Origin: Benincasa hispida
Taxonomy: Eukaryota; Streptophyta; Magnoliopsida; Cucurbitales; Cucurbitaceae
Assembly (NCBI RefSeq): GCF_009727055.1
Contig: NC_052355.1
Span: forward strand, 6,900,505-6,964,504
DNA: 64,000 nt
Direction: 5' to 3'
Part shown: positions 1 through 11,295 of the stretch, one piece after another
How the letters are laid out: the number at the start of each line of letters is the position of its first letter
Numbering within the stretch: position 1 is the first letter of the stretch
Program-made: the position numbers and the translations under genes
Notes under the pieces: model-generated
What the model saw: the letters and a program-made list of their open reading frames with translations, nothing else
The model's database searches: none
What the model was told of the DNA's origin: nothing

Positions 1-1843
1 CGTCTACCTATCGTTGGCGCTACATGATCGCATAAACGATCAGGCTTCACAGTCTCGTCATCGTCTACGCGATCGTTTAATATTGCTCCTATCATCTAGT
101 GTGCGCTGAATGATCGTCTACCTTCTGGAGTTTGTTACACGATGAAGACCTCCTGGTGGTTCAAGACCCAGTTCGCTTGTGAACCGGTTTGCTCGATGAA
201 AAATGTAATAGATAGGGTTTTTTCATTTCGATTTTTTGTAAAGGCTCATCCCGGTCTATTAATCCTTTGTTTATTACATGCGATGTATGTCTTTATATGT
301 CATATGGTATGTACATATAGTAAATCCCACCTTAGGTTATGCAATGGTCATGCATCATCTCTTTATTGTAATTGTTATAATTTAGAGAAGCATGATTTTA
401 ATTATGTAAGAGCATGCTCATGCATCATTAGAGTTATATTTATGCATGCATAAAAAGCATTGACATGCATCATCTTTATATTATAAATGTTATAGTATAA
501 GGGTGAATGATAGCATATTTGCTAGGTTGTTACGGGTTATATATATAAAAGTTATATATAGTAATGACCGGACATTGCATGAAGCATGACACATAGGTTA
601 ATTTATAAATGTTATAAGCACCTCGTTGTATGCAATGATTTTAGTTGTTTCTTTTTTAAAAGTTAAAGAGAAATTAGAACTAAAAGAAATAAGAAAGACA
701 TGCATATTCACTTAGGTTTAATTCATGGTTTTAAAATGTTTAAAACTTGAATCAGATAGACCTAAGATCACGGTTCTAATATGATTAGCAACCCTAGGCT
801 TTAATCTTTTAATCAGTTTAATAGGACTAAATTGGCTAATAAAAGGTTAAAGTGTAGCAAATCTATCTATAAGGGACCTTTTGCTAAGGAGGGTTCTGTC
901 TAGGCTGGTGTATTTAAGTTGACGGAAACGTAACACCCCTACTTGGGAACTTAACTGGAAAGGTGAATTAGATAGATTTGATGTATGCATGCAAGTTAAG
1001 GACAGTCCATTAAAGTGTTTAAATGTTACTACTTTAACTAGTTTATATTTCATAGACAAACATTGTTTATGAGTAGAGTTTAAAAAGATGACTTAGACTA
1101 AAATCAATAGTCGGATTGTCTAGGTTAATAAATCCTTAGGTAGAACATTCAATGGGAGGTACTTGGGGCATAAGATGCTTCACTTAAACCTTTTACATTT
1201 CTCCTAAATAGTCCACACAGTGAGATCTATCCTCGGCCTCGCGACACCTTTGGCATGTCCCCCAACGGATGGTGTTTGGGTAGGTCAATATCAAGGTGGA
1301 TGGAGAGAATGTTCATAGTAAGTGGGAGCGAGAAGTGCGACAGTATATCCCTCGGTCTCCCTCATTAGGTTGAATAAAGTTACTGTGCATCGCCTCGAGG
1401 CACCCTGGGAGTGTCCCTTTAAAGGATGGCAGTTTTGCGCATTTCTTTATTTGATCTCTTGTAAGAGGATAAGGCAACTTAGTCTCTTGTCCTAATCTGT
1501 CTTTTCCCTATGGTAAGCGCATTAGGGCGGGACTCTGGCACTGAAAGTGAGGGGTTACGCTTACACGGAATAGTTAAAGGTTAATGATTCTGGACCAAAA
1601 AATGGTGGCTGTTAGATTCAGTTCCAAGAGTTAGTTCTACCTAATAGTTGAGAATGTCTCATCCCAGCGAAGGGGCAACTGATCACCCCATCGATGGCAT
1701 TTGTCCTGCCTCACTGGGGCATCATTGCAAAATAGAAGTTTATAACTTAGGGTACTTGAAACTGTTTTGCAAAACTGATTGGTTTAAAAGTGGTTTAGCA
1801 AAATCTAATAAAGTTTTGTTCGTATTTTCAGTAACATTTTTAA
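1..1843 (+). mobile_element. 5' non-coding part (LTR/leader) of a fragmented Ty1/copia element
   Basis: No coding sequence is visible. The stretch runs directly into a copia gag start at 1844 and is read as its 5' LTR and leader. The part near 890-960 is a diverged inverted match to the repeats at 2425-2806 and 10115-10492, so it belongs to the same LTR family in the opposite orientation. The first 130 bases are richer in CG words than the rest and may belong to another repeat. LTR ends and primer binding site were not located. Confidence 0.45.
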
Positions 1844-2426
1844 ATGTCAACAGCCACGTTAGCTTTGTTAAGCGTTGAAAAACTTACTGGCGATAATTTC
1901 GCAACATGGAAACACATGATCGCGACGATCCTAATCATCAAGGATCTCATGTTCGCTCTCACGGAGGCTTGTCCTCCTATTTCAGCTCCAAATGTCGCTC
2001 GAAATGTTCGGGAGGCATACGAGCGATGAACAAGGGTGAATGAGAAGGCTCGAGCCTATATCTTGGCAAGTCTTTCTGAAGTCTTGACCAAGAAACATGA
2101 GCCTATGGTCTCAGTGCGTGAGATCATAAAGTCCCTGCGAGGGATGTTTGGACAACCGTCTGAACAGTTTATGCATGAGGCTCTTAAATACATATTCAAC
2201 TCTAAAATACAAGAAGGCACCTATGTTCATGAACATGTGCTAAACATGATGGTCCACTTCAATGTGGCGGAGTTGAATGGGTCTACCATCGATGAGGGCA
2301 GCCAGGTTAGCATAATCCTGCATTCTTTGTTGGAGAGCTTCCTGCACTTTGTTAGTAATGTGATTCTTAACAAAGTGAAATATAATCTTACAACTCTCTT
2401 AAACGAGTTGCAAACATACCAATCTT
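1844..2426 (+). pseudogene. Ty1/copia gag fragment (UBN2-type)
   Basis: The frame opens with MSTATLALLSVEKLTGDNF, the copia gag N-terminal pattern (a short leader, then LxGDNFxxWK), and continues through KARAYILASLSEVL to LLNELQTYQS. An in-frame TGA at 2027-2029 splits it, where the family normally has Trp (xxxYERWxxxNEKARAY). Homology stops near 2426, where the protein should continue into a zinc knuckle but runs into LTR-like DNA. It resembles the minus-strand gag at 8564-9421. It is a dead fragment: no protease, integrase or reverse transcriptase follows. Confidence 0.8.
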
Positions 2427-2806
2427 ATTTTTGGGTAAATCTTTACTTAGGAATGTTTCGGCTAATTAAACAACCTAAGTCAAGGTGTTTATCCAAGTAT
2501 AACATTTATAATTGGATTTAACCTACGATGTCTAGGTGAAAAACCAATTTTAACACCTCATACCGCTCATGTGCTCATAAAACCGGTTAACAACGCTCAA
2601 TTATTCGACCATAATCCTCAGGTAAGAGGTGTTCTGTAGACCATCAACTTAATCCCCAACCTTAGACAGGATCATATACCGGTTGAGTTTGTAATCGTAT
2701 TTTATAAGATGTCGACCTATTTTAACTATTAAAACAGGTGGTTAACCTACGTGAGCATGCTTTTATATTTGTTATAGATTTTAATGTCTAATCCAATTTT
2801 AAAACA
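2425..2806 (-). repeat. LTR-derived repeat, copy 1 of a direct pair
   Basis: About 380 bases that reappear in the same orientation at 10115-10492, sharing blocks such as TTGGATTTAACCTAC and TGTCTAATCCAATTTT. It interrupts the copia gag that ends at 2426. Read on the minus strand the copy at 10492 begins with TG, so these look like minus-strand copia LTR pieces. No TSD was found around this copy. It may be a 3' LTR or a solo fragment of the element whose gag-integrase lies at 7078-9421. Confidence 0.55.
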
Positions 2807-4490
2807 ACTTATAAAATAATAAACATACAGTGCATCCATAACATGCTTTTATATAACAATTATATTAACATTCTTTCCATGCAACAATATAACAACTTAT
2901 ATCAAAAGCCATGGAATCCTACACATGCATACTATACATTATAACACTTATAATATACTTGCAACACATGCTGCATGCTTATAGTTAGCACCAAAAATGT
3001 GTTATCTTCTTCTACTTAACTTGGGGTTGTTTAGCTACTTAATTTAGTTAAATTGATTATTTTGTAGGACTTGAGTGTACAAGCAGTCGAATTAAGCATT
3101 CAGGACAAAAAGGTGTTAAAATGATGAAGTTAGGAGCCAAATTTAACAAATGAAGAAGGAATGAAGAATTATGCCCTGCGAAGCGTTGCAACGCTCTTCA
3201 TATGATTAAGTCCAACGCTAGCTCAACGCTAGAAGACAGAATGCTCAGATGCAGGGTAGCCTTGCAATGCTGCTCCAAGAGTTGCAACACTCCGGAGATG
3301 TCACAATGCCACTGTTGCACCACTTGCTCAATGCTACACTTCAACACTCTTGGACTGCAATGCTCTTCTAGAGTGTTGCGACGCTACGTAGTTTGATGGA
3401 CGATCAAATCAGTGCACATGCAACCAAGCGTCAAGGTAGTGGTGTGGCACTCAGCACAATTACGCCGCAGTGTTGCAATGCTCTCCCTAGCATGCCACAC
3501 TGCGACAAATCTATAAAAGGATCGTTAGGGGTTCCGCCGATGAGATCACGATTTTTTCATACGGTTTTGAGCACCGCCACTTTGTTCCAGCACAGTTTTA
3601 GCCTCTTTTTTCACCAGAATTTTGTAATAATTTCTTCCTATTTGAATATAGTATCTATTTTGAAGATGTTTCATGGCTAAAGAGTAAGAACTTAGCTTAG
3701 GTTTTGTAGTTTAATTTTGTTCCAATTCGATTCTTGAGACTTGTTATGTAATTCTGTGAATTTATGAGAATTTATCTTGTGCTTATTCTACAACTGTCTT
3801 GTAAGGGATAATCTGACAAATTAGCTATGCATGTATAATTGATTGCTTTGATTAGCCCTAATTTGTAATCATTAGGTAGTCGTCACCTAGAAGTAAGGGT
3901 TAAGTAAGTTTGTTGTGTTAAATTGGGATTTCATTTAGCAAGCATTTGCTTTCTAACTTAGATAATTCTCACTCAATTAATTGGTTAGACGATGGAAATC
4001 AATTATTTAGCTTAGCTTTGCCTTGAATCTTAATGCCTATTGATTGATTGATTAGTTGAGGATTCTCGCTTTTTCTTTAATTAACTTGATTTTATGGACT
4101 ACCGGTTAGGATTCTAATCGAGTAGGCTAAGTCGCAATTCAAATTTCTCACACATCTTTTGAATAGTCCGTGATAGAATTGAAAAGGAATGAATTAAACT
4201 AGAATTACCCAAGCTAAGTATTTTGTTCAATTGATAAATTTTCACATTCTTTCACATCGTGCACTTTTCATTTTCTTGCAATTTTTATTCACAATTTTCA
4301 CAAACCCCTCCCCTCCACCCCTTTGGTTACTTTCTACAAGTATCAATTTTTCAGAAATCCAAAACAACTCTTTGTGGTTCGACCCTGGACTTGCCGCTTG
4401 TACTACTAATTAGTATAAGTAGTTAGTTCGGTGCATATAAATACTATTTGTGTAGCACGGGTTCACAGACGATGGTGAATCTGACCTTAT
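2807..4490. other. Repeat-like DNA without recognisable genes
   Basis: No convincing coding sequence. The stretch 3180-3530 is crowded with variants of CAACGCT / CAATGCT / CAACACT, including the perfect palindrome AGCGTTGCAACGCT at 3182-3195. Near 4375-4400 is a TGGTTCGACCCTGGAC block of the kind seen in the 5' regions of some plant LTR retrotransposons. This is probably LTR or leader sequence, but I could not place its ends. Confidence 0.4.
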
Positions 4491-5031
4491 ACCACTTATC
4501 CTATGGTGGGATTTTAAATCTACATGACATACAATATGCACACAATAGATAAATTATTTAATTCATACATTCACAATGCATAATTAAATAAACACACTAA
4601 AATGGATCGGTTTTGGCATCCTAAGCTAGCTAAAAGCTACATTTATTATAATAATAAGTAGAAAACAGCCACTCCTCGTGGGTTGGATCAACCGTCCGGG
4701 TCGAGTCGCGGGTCATGAACTGGGCTGGGAGGTCATTCAAGTCTGAGAGCAATTTTCACCAAATTGGAGTTGTCCTCTTTGTCGGAACTGAGCAATTACA
4801 ACCTAATATAGACTCTAATGACTCTAGCAAATTTACAAACCCTTCACGACACATTAAAGCCCATAAAACATCGGGCAATTACAATAATTATTACAATCTA
4901 AGAGGAAAAACGGATGCCAAAACCGAAATTATCTATTTTAGCACACACAACATTCATCGCATGAATCAATGCCCACCACATTAAAAAAATTAACCAAAAA
5001 TTGAGTGCTTTAAGCATGTACTGATACCAAT
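4491..5031 (-). other. Leader sequence of the LTR element, with primer binding site
   Basis: Minus-strand primer binding site ATTGGTATCAG at 5031-5021, next to the LTR end. The rest is non-coding leader reading leftwards, with no gag frame. Confidence 0.5.
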
Positions 5032-7077
5032 TGATGGAACGAACACATGCGCAATGGAAGAAAAACTGACCTAAAGTACTTTAATTAAGTTAATTACAAA
5101 GATAAGCATGCAAATAAATCAAGTAAAAGGGGGAAAGAATACAACCTTTGTAGACTTTGAATCTTCTCCAAATTAGCTACAATCTCCTCACGAACGATTT
5201 GTAGACCACCACAAAAGACTTCCCGACTATTCTTCGGCCTTGGAACGGGATGGTGGGATCCGATGAGTGGCTAATTTGGAGAGGAAAAAGTTAAGACTTT
5301 GAGAGAAAATTGTAATGAGNGGCCTTGGAACGGGATGGTGGGATCCGATGAGTGGCTAATTTGGAGAGGAAAAAGTTAAGACTTTGAGAGAAAATTGTAA
5401 TGAGGTTATCACATAATCTCATCCAATTCTACTATGGCCAAGAGTTCTTCAAAAACATTAAACACTCACTTTTAAAGACCATTACATGCAAACATGCAAC
5501 TTTGAGTTTGATGAGAATTTGACACTAAAAAATCCACCAACTCAAAGCGTGATTTAGTGGGACAAGTGTCTTCAAATGAAGACAACACTTAGCCATGCAA
5601 AAATTGGCATTTTCTACTCATAAATATTAGATCTTTCCATTAACTTGATCAAAGTTTGACTCCCAAAATCCAAAGTTAACCAATTTGACTTGCAATGAAA
5701 TTTTGACCAATTTCATTTAACTTCAAAATTAATTCTAATAATCAATTTTAAAATTAAATTAATATTGAATAATTAACTAAATAATTTAATTAATTTAATT
5801 TAATATTAAATCCAACAATGATCTCAATGAATATGAATCCCTATTCATAATCTTGATATTTAAATCTTATTTAAATATCTTCTATTTTCTCTCTCTTTAT
5901 GTTTAATTCACAATTAAACGTTAGGTTAAATATATTGTATATATTTAACGCTTTGCTCTAAAAACCAAATTTGAACACTTCAAATTCATTCATTACACTA
6001 TTCTAAGGTTTAGTCTGATATGAGCCAGTAGGGGACCTCATGGACCTACAGATCATGGGCTCCAACGATCTGCGACTAACTAGCTAAACTCTTTAACCTA
6101 ATTAACCATAATTCGTTAACTACCAGGTCACTCTACTAAAGTCCAGTAGTTGCATTCTCCTCACTATAGATATATTATGTCCACTCGATATAACCATGAT
6201 TAGTAAGTTAACCCTTCACAGGTTGTTCGTAATAACGGCTGGGTTAAAAGTTGTTTTACCCCCGAGATTATATCTTGCTTCTTAAGTCCCACTGATCCTC
6301 TAATGAATAATTGGTTTGTGATTCAATCACTAAACCGAGTCCCTCTCGAGCCAATGAGAGGGTGGGGCCCCTTGTTCAAGACCTAGAGTCAACACTTAAA
6401 GGAATAACCTCTCTACTATCCTTAAAAATGGGTAGGAGTGAATTCCGTCTTGCACCCTATGTCCCCAACTATCTACCCATTCTTACCCCTGAAATGGGAG
6501 GCTTATTGAGTCGACGCTATTGAGTCAAACCTCACCCATACAAATCTAAGGATAATCCCGAATAAATAGGAGTTCATAGTTAGCTCAGGATTAAGGTCAA
6601 GTTACCTAGGTCATCGCTTTGAAATAGTCAGTCTTAAATAGTAAACAATGTTATAAAGTAAGAGTGACTTAATTCTTGGTCCGATCTTAGGCAAACTCAT
6701 TGCATAGGATGCCCCCGCTCCTCATGTCAATACATGAATGAATCAGGATCACTTCGTTTGTAGCACTTTACAACAAATTGTAATAACTACAGAGTAGGTC
6801 GCATCCGATAGTGTTACTAGAATAAGGTACCCAACTTTATTCGTATACTATAGACTATTTTGGCTATTTACTGAACTTGATCCACTCTTATGTCTCCACA
6901 TAAAGTTCATGTATTCATATAATAGCCATGGATATTTAGTTTATTTGATTTTGTGTTTATAAGTGCAATTCACATATTCAACAACAATTTTATTGAATAA
7001 ACGTCAATAACATCTTTATTGATAATAGAATATGTTTAATATTATAAACTGCGAGTTTTAGGACATAAAACCCAACA
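5032..7077 (-). mobile_element. 2.0-kb LTR followed by a primer binding site (minus strand)
   Basis: Read on the minus strand the segment starts TGTTGGGTTTTATGTCC at 7077 and ends CCATCA at 5032. It is followed directly by ATTGGTATCAG (5031-5021), a primer binding site complementary to initiator tRNA-Met. It is therefore the 5' LTR of an element pointing left, with leader sequence continuing below 5020. Its right end abuts a copia integrase frame (7094-7390), so it probably inserted into that older element. The assembly scar at 5320 lies inside it. No coding region of this element was found to the left. Confidence 0.6.
5236..5404. repeat. Identical 84-bp duplication around a single N
   Basis: Bases 5236-5319 and 5321-5404 are identical over 84 bases (both start GGCCTTGGAACGGG and end TTGTAATGAG), and the only ambiguous base of the window sits between them at 5320. 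This is the usual mark of a contig join or gap fill that kept overlapping ends twice, not a biological repeat. Confidence 0.93.
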
Positions 7078-7093
7078 CAACCTTCCCACTATG

Positions 7094-7390
7094 TCAAGAT
7101 ATTCTCAACTCTTGACAAAGGTGTGATGGAGCAACAATTGTTGTTGATGGACCAGCTTGATCAACAACTTTTATTGATTTATTTGTAGTTTCTTTGGTCA
7201 TTTCACTCAATACTATACTTTGAGGTTGATGACTCCTAATATGATCTTCTTCTAATGTAGCATTTGTCGGTACAAATACTTTATCTTCTTGAGGATCATA
7301 AAATAGTCCACCTTTTGTTTCTTTAGGATATCCTACACATAGGCATAATTTTGAACGTCGTTCCAACTTTTTAGGGTTTTGCACCAACAC
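7094..7390 (-). pseudogene. Copia integrase C-terminal region
   Basis: MLVQNPKKLERRSKLCLCVGYPKETKGG... matches the conserved copia segment after the DDE core (KLxxRSxxCxFVGYPKxTKGxxFYDP). It ends in HLCQELRIS, then a stop, then HSGK, the family's usual lead-in to reverse transcriptase. The 2-kb LTR at 5032-7077 starts right there. Confidence 0.8.
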
Positions 7391-7877
7391 ATGTGCTGGG
7401 CATTCCTAGATTCTAAAGTGATGTAAACTACCTTTATATCCTCTCCATAACTCATATGGTGTGTCTGAAACACTTTTTGAAGGACCCATGTTCAAAATAT
7501 GTACAACAGTCTATACTACATACCCCCAAAAGGATTTAGGTAACTAAGCATAACTCATCATTAAACGAACAATGTTCAGTAAAATTCGATTTCTTCTTTC
7601 TGCAACACCATTTTGTTGTGGTGTTCTAGGTGCTATGAGTTGGGATTGAATTCTATGGTTTACTAGATAATTCTGGAATTATAAATCCATATACTCACCA
7701 CCTCAATCTGATCGAAGCATTTTGATTCTTTTACCTATTAAGTTTTCAACTTCTGTCTTAAATTCTTTGAACTTTTAAGAGTTTTAGACTTGTGACTTGA
7801 TAAGTAAATATAGTCATATCTCGAATAAGCATCAACAAAATTGGCGAAATATTCATATCCTCCTCGAGCTTTCACAT

Positions 7878-8129
7878 TCATCGGACTACAAAAGTTTGTA
7901 GAGGTTCTTTGGCTCTAAGATCTTTTCTTGTAAAAGATCTTTTGGTCATTTTACCCTCAAGACATGATTCACATGAAGGTAATGAGTTGTCTTCTAACTG
8001 ATTTAGATGACCGTTTTTTACCAATCTCTCAATCCTGTTGAGATTTATGTGACCAAGTCTGAGGTGCCAAAGATAGGCGTTTGGAGAAATTTTTTGTCTT
8101 TTATATTGAGTTTCTGCCGTTTTAAACAT
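7878..8129 (-). pseudogene. Copia GAG-pre-integrase (HHCC) domain
   Basis: The frame contains LWHLRLGHINLNRIERLV followed by LPSCESCLEGK, giving the His-x-x-x-His and Cys-x-x-Cys zinc-binding pattern of the integrase N-terminal domain. Its DDE core to the left is broken by many stops between 7390 and 7870. Confidence 0.8.
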
Positions 8130-8198
8130 CTCTGTATTTTAAATGTCTTTTGCTTCAGTCAGTTTTAATACATACAAGTTATTTTCAAGTCTAACAAA

Positions 8199-8500
8199 TC
8201 AAATATGAACACCTCTGGAAGAAATGAACACTTTATTGATTTCAAAAGTTACTTTATATATATTTTCCAGTAGACAAGATACGAAGATTAAGTTTCTTTT
8301 CATTTTTGGTACATAACATACATTTTTAAGCAAAATGAAAGAATCTCTTAAATATAACTTGATGTCTCCTATTGCTTCTACTGAAATAACTTCACCTGTT
8401 CCTACTTTGAAAGTCATTTCACTATCTGAAAGTTGAGTCCAAGAACTAGTTTCCTGAAGAAAAGTGCAAATATGATTAGTGGCGCCTGAATCTAGTATCT
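8199..8500 (-). pseudogene. Copia protease remnant
   Basis: The aspartic protease signature ILDSGATNH is readable near 8480-8500 on the minus strand. It is preceded by TAG where the family has Trp (TWILDSGA). It continues into MTFKVGTGEVISVEAIGDI (8417) and the NVCYVPKMKRNLIFVS segment that precedes the integrase. The active-site DSG is intact but the polyprotein is interrupted. Confidence 0.75.
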
Positions 8501-8563
8501 AGGTTAAGTGAGAACTTTCCACTAAATATGTTTCAATGAAAAGTAGATCTAATTTACCTTGTT

Positions 8564-9421
8564 TTACCTTTTCAGCTCTCTTTTTAACAAGATACTGTAG
8601 GCAATTACGTTTCTAGTACTCGTTTTCATTGCAATGGAAACATTTTCCTTTAGGTGTTTTATTCTTTCTATTCTTCTTTTTCCTTTCTTCTTCATCTGGA
8701 TACTCTTATCCTTTGAAGAAGAAACAAACTTCTTTTTCTCTGAAGGTTTTGTTCCAGAGGAAGATCCCTTCAGAGTTTTCTTTTGTGAAACAACATTGGC
8801 TTCACTTTCCTTGTTTTTCATCAAGGATTGGTAAGTTTGTAGTTCATTCAGAAGAGTAGTCAAATTGTAATCAATCTTATTCATTACTATATTAGTATGA
8901 AATGTCAGAAAGCTCTTCAAAAGAGATTCCATTATCATAATAATTTGACTTCTTTCATCTATGATAGCGCCATGAGCTTCCGCAATGTTGAAATGGACCA
9001 TGTCCAAGACATATTCTTTAACATAGGTCCCTTCTTTCATGTGGAAGTTATAGACATATTTAATAGCTTCATGTCGTATCGAGGAAAATGGTTGTCCAAA
9101 TATCTCTTGCAACGACGCCATGATCTCACGTGCAGTGACCATGGCTTCATGTTTTTTATTGAGCACATCAAATATGCTCGCTAAGATATAGGCTCTGGTC
9201 TTTTTGTTAGCTTGAACCCATTTGTCATAGATTTCCCAAACATTTCGGTTAGAGTTTGAACTAGGAAGAGGAGGACATTCCTCCATTAAAACAAACCTCA
9301 AATCATCAACGACAAGTATTGTATTTATATTTGACTTCCAGTTTGAGTACCCTTCTCCATTGAATTTATCAGAAGCTAGTAGTTGTATAATCGAGTTTGA
9401 CATTGCTGAAAATTTAAACAA
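8564..9421 (-). pseudogene. Copia gag (UBN2-type)
   Basis: A 285-residue frame starting MFKFSAMSNSIIQLLASDKF. The natural start is probably the second Met, because SNSIIQLLAS is the family's usual N-terminus. It keeps the WKxxINTILVVDDLRF block, KTRAYILAS, and LLNELQTYQS before a Lys/Ser-rich linker. The zinc knuckle just after it reads CFHCNENEY, so Tyr stands where the zinc-binding His should be, and a stop codon follows. Gag would form the cytoplasmic particle that packages element RNA. Its relative at 1844-2426 is on the other strand. Confidence 0.85.
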
Positions 9422-10114
9422 ATTCTATTAGACTTATTGTATTAAACCCAATTTTAGCAAAAGTAATGAAGTACCCATATTTCTTTATTCATTTGTAATG
9501 ATACTTTAGTGAGTCAGAATATATGCTACCTAGGGGCAGTAAAAAAATTCCTTCACTGAAGCAAGACAATCTTGACCAAATACTATATTCAAAATAACTC
9601 TTATTCCTATAGTCATTTAGTTATCGTTTTTGGTCAAGAACTTACCAACACTTAGTAACCTTTATAAGTGTGACCCTCCCTTTTCAGATTTCATAGAACG
9701 GTATGAATATGCCCCTAAAAAGGACGACAATGTTCAAGACATAACTATGAAACCCTATTCATTTATGAAGTTTGGGTTGTTCTAAATCTTATGTTACAAC
9801 CCTCCGAGGAGATCGTCGTGGTTAATGACTAGCTAGTATCACCTAAAAACGATAGCAGGCGCAACATAATAATATCATGGTTCAAATTAATTGAGGAGAC
9901 CGTAAGATATGTTAACACATTTTCTTCACCCACTTACTATGAACTACTTCCTCCATTCACCTTGTTATTGACCCATGCAAACACTTTCCGAATGGAGTAG
10001 TTGTGGTAAAAGCGACATGAGCTGAGCATGGATCTCACGGTGTGAACTCTTAGGAACGTGAGAGCTAAAAACGATATATCGTATATATTGTTTATCTCCC
10101 AGTGAAGTGTTCTT
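9422..10114 (-). other. Copia leader region
   Basis: Non-coding sequence between the gag start at 9421 and the LTR-derived repeat at 10115-10492. Taken as the 5' leader of the minus-strand copia remnant. Confidence 0.4.
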
Positions 10115-10492
10115 AGTGTTTGGGTATTGTTTTACTTAGGTATATTCTGGTTAATGAACATCCTAAGTCTATGTGGTTTTTCCAAACATAACTCTTAGAT
10201 TTGGATTTAACCTACAATGTCTAGGTGATAAAATCATTTTATTACCTCACACCGCTCACGCAAGCTCATAAAACTAGTTAACAATGCTCAACATTTTGGC
10301 CATAATCCCCAGGTAGCAGGTGTTACGTAAACCGTCAACTTAAATACCTCCAGCCTTAGATAAGATTATGGTCCAATTGAGTTTGTAACCGAATTTTATA
10401 AGATAACGACCTATTTTGACTATTAAAACAAGTTGTTAACCTAAATGAGCATGTTTCTTATCTTTTTAAATGTCTAATCCAATTTTATAACA
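10115..10492 (-). repeat. LTR-derived repeat, copy 2 of a direct pair
   Basis: Same sequence and orientation as 2425-2806, with moderate divergence. On the minus strand its end at 10492 begins TGTTATAAAATTGG, a plausible LTR start, and the copia gag remnant lies downstream on that strand. Read as that element's 5' LTR; the inner boundary is uncertain. Confidence 0.55.
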
Positions 10493-11295
10493 CAAATATC
10501 AGTTGCTCTTCATTTTTTTATTTAATGAGTTGAAATCGTAACTTGGGCTGAAAATTTTCTACAAATGACATAAAAACATAAGTGAAACTCAAAATTTCAC
10601 TCATTTTGAAATTATTTTACTTTATTCCACTGATCACACTCATGTTTGACTTGTTTTTACATCAAACCACTTATAATGCTATAGAAAAGGAAATTAAACA
10701 CATCATTTTCCCAAAATAACTTAAACTTATAAGGTTTAATCACTCACTTAAGGGAGAGTTATAGAGTTTAATGCCAAAAAGAGCATAATTAAGTCTGATA
10801 TATATTTCTTTTATTTGAGGTTCGAGGTTCAAACCCTTGTATCTCACTTGTTGTACTAAAATATTGGCGTTCAAAGAAAAAAAAGAATATTATATAAAGT
10901 CAGTCAAATGAAAATTTTCACAGGTAAAAAATAAGTCAAACTATTTACAAAAATATCAAAAAAAAAAAAAACGAATAGACTTATTCATTTCTATCCATAA
11001 TAAATGTTGATAGACTTCTATCCACTTTTATCATCTAATTAAAATTTTACTATTTCGTGTAAATAGTTTCCATTACTTTTTAATTTTTAAAAATCACGCT
11101 TAATCAAATGAATAAGAAATAGGAATTAAAATTACAAAATAAAACTTGAGGGAAAAGGAAAAGGAAAAGGAAAAGGAAGGGAAAAAAAAGAGCAAGAAAA
11201 GGCCCAAAAGAGTACTAGATTCTCGCTTAAATTGGAAACACAAAACCACAACGGAAACAGAGAGCGGAGAGACAAAAGCTTCGAGAGAGACACAA
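10493..11295. promoter_or_regulatory. Upstream region and 5' UTR of the SEC12-like gene
   Basis: AT-rich spacer with no gene. It must hold the promoter and 5' UTR of the gene starting at 11296. A purine-rich run with four perfect GGAAAA units (11151-11174) precedes the start. I could not assign a TATA box or transcription start. Confidence 0.4.
11151..11180. repeat. (GGAAAA)n microsatellite
   Basis: Four perfect GGAAAA units at 11151-11174, continuing as GGAAGG, in the likely 5' UTR about 120 bases before the start codon. Confidence 0.9.

Larger units (their letters stand above)
7078..9421 (-). mobile_element. Ty1/copia gag-protease-integrase remnant without RT
   Basis: Reading leftwards: gag, a damaged zinc knuckle, protease, GAG-pre-integrase and broken integrase pieces, ending at a copia integrase C-terminal region (CLCVGYPKETKGGLFYDPQ). 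The sequence stops at 7078, where another LTR begins. No reverse transcriptase or RNase H from it was found to the left. Its own 5' LTR is probably the repeat at 10115-10492, with leader sequence at 9422-10114. Confidence 0.8.

Noticed and set aside
142..453. 103-codon frame in the first kilobase
   Set aside because: No family resemblance; it lies in LTR-like DNA with skewed codon use.
4370..4400. TGGTTCGACCCTGGAC looks like a tRNA T-arm / pol III B box
   Set aside because: No matching A box or cloverleaf can be drawn upstream. Similar blocks occur in plant LTR element leaders, and another TTCGAC-type block near 43675 is also without a tRNA fold.
7080..7090. GTGGGAAGG on the minus strand as a polypurine tract before the 2-kb LTR
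   Set aside because: In frame it encodes the Ser-Gly-Lys of the copia integrase-RT linker, so it is coding sequence at an insertion point.
8629..8859. Hydrophobic plus-strand frame resembling a membrane protein
   Set aside because: It is the antisense of the Lys/Ser-rich gag tail.
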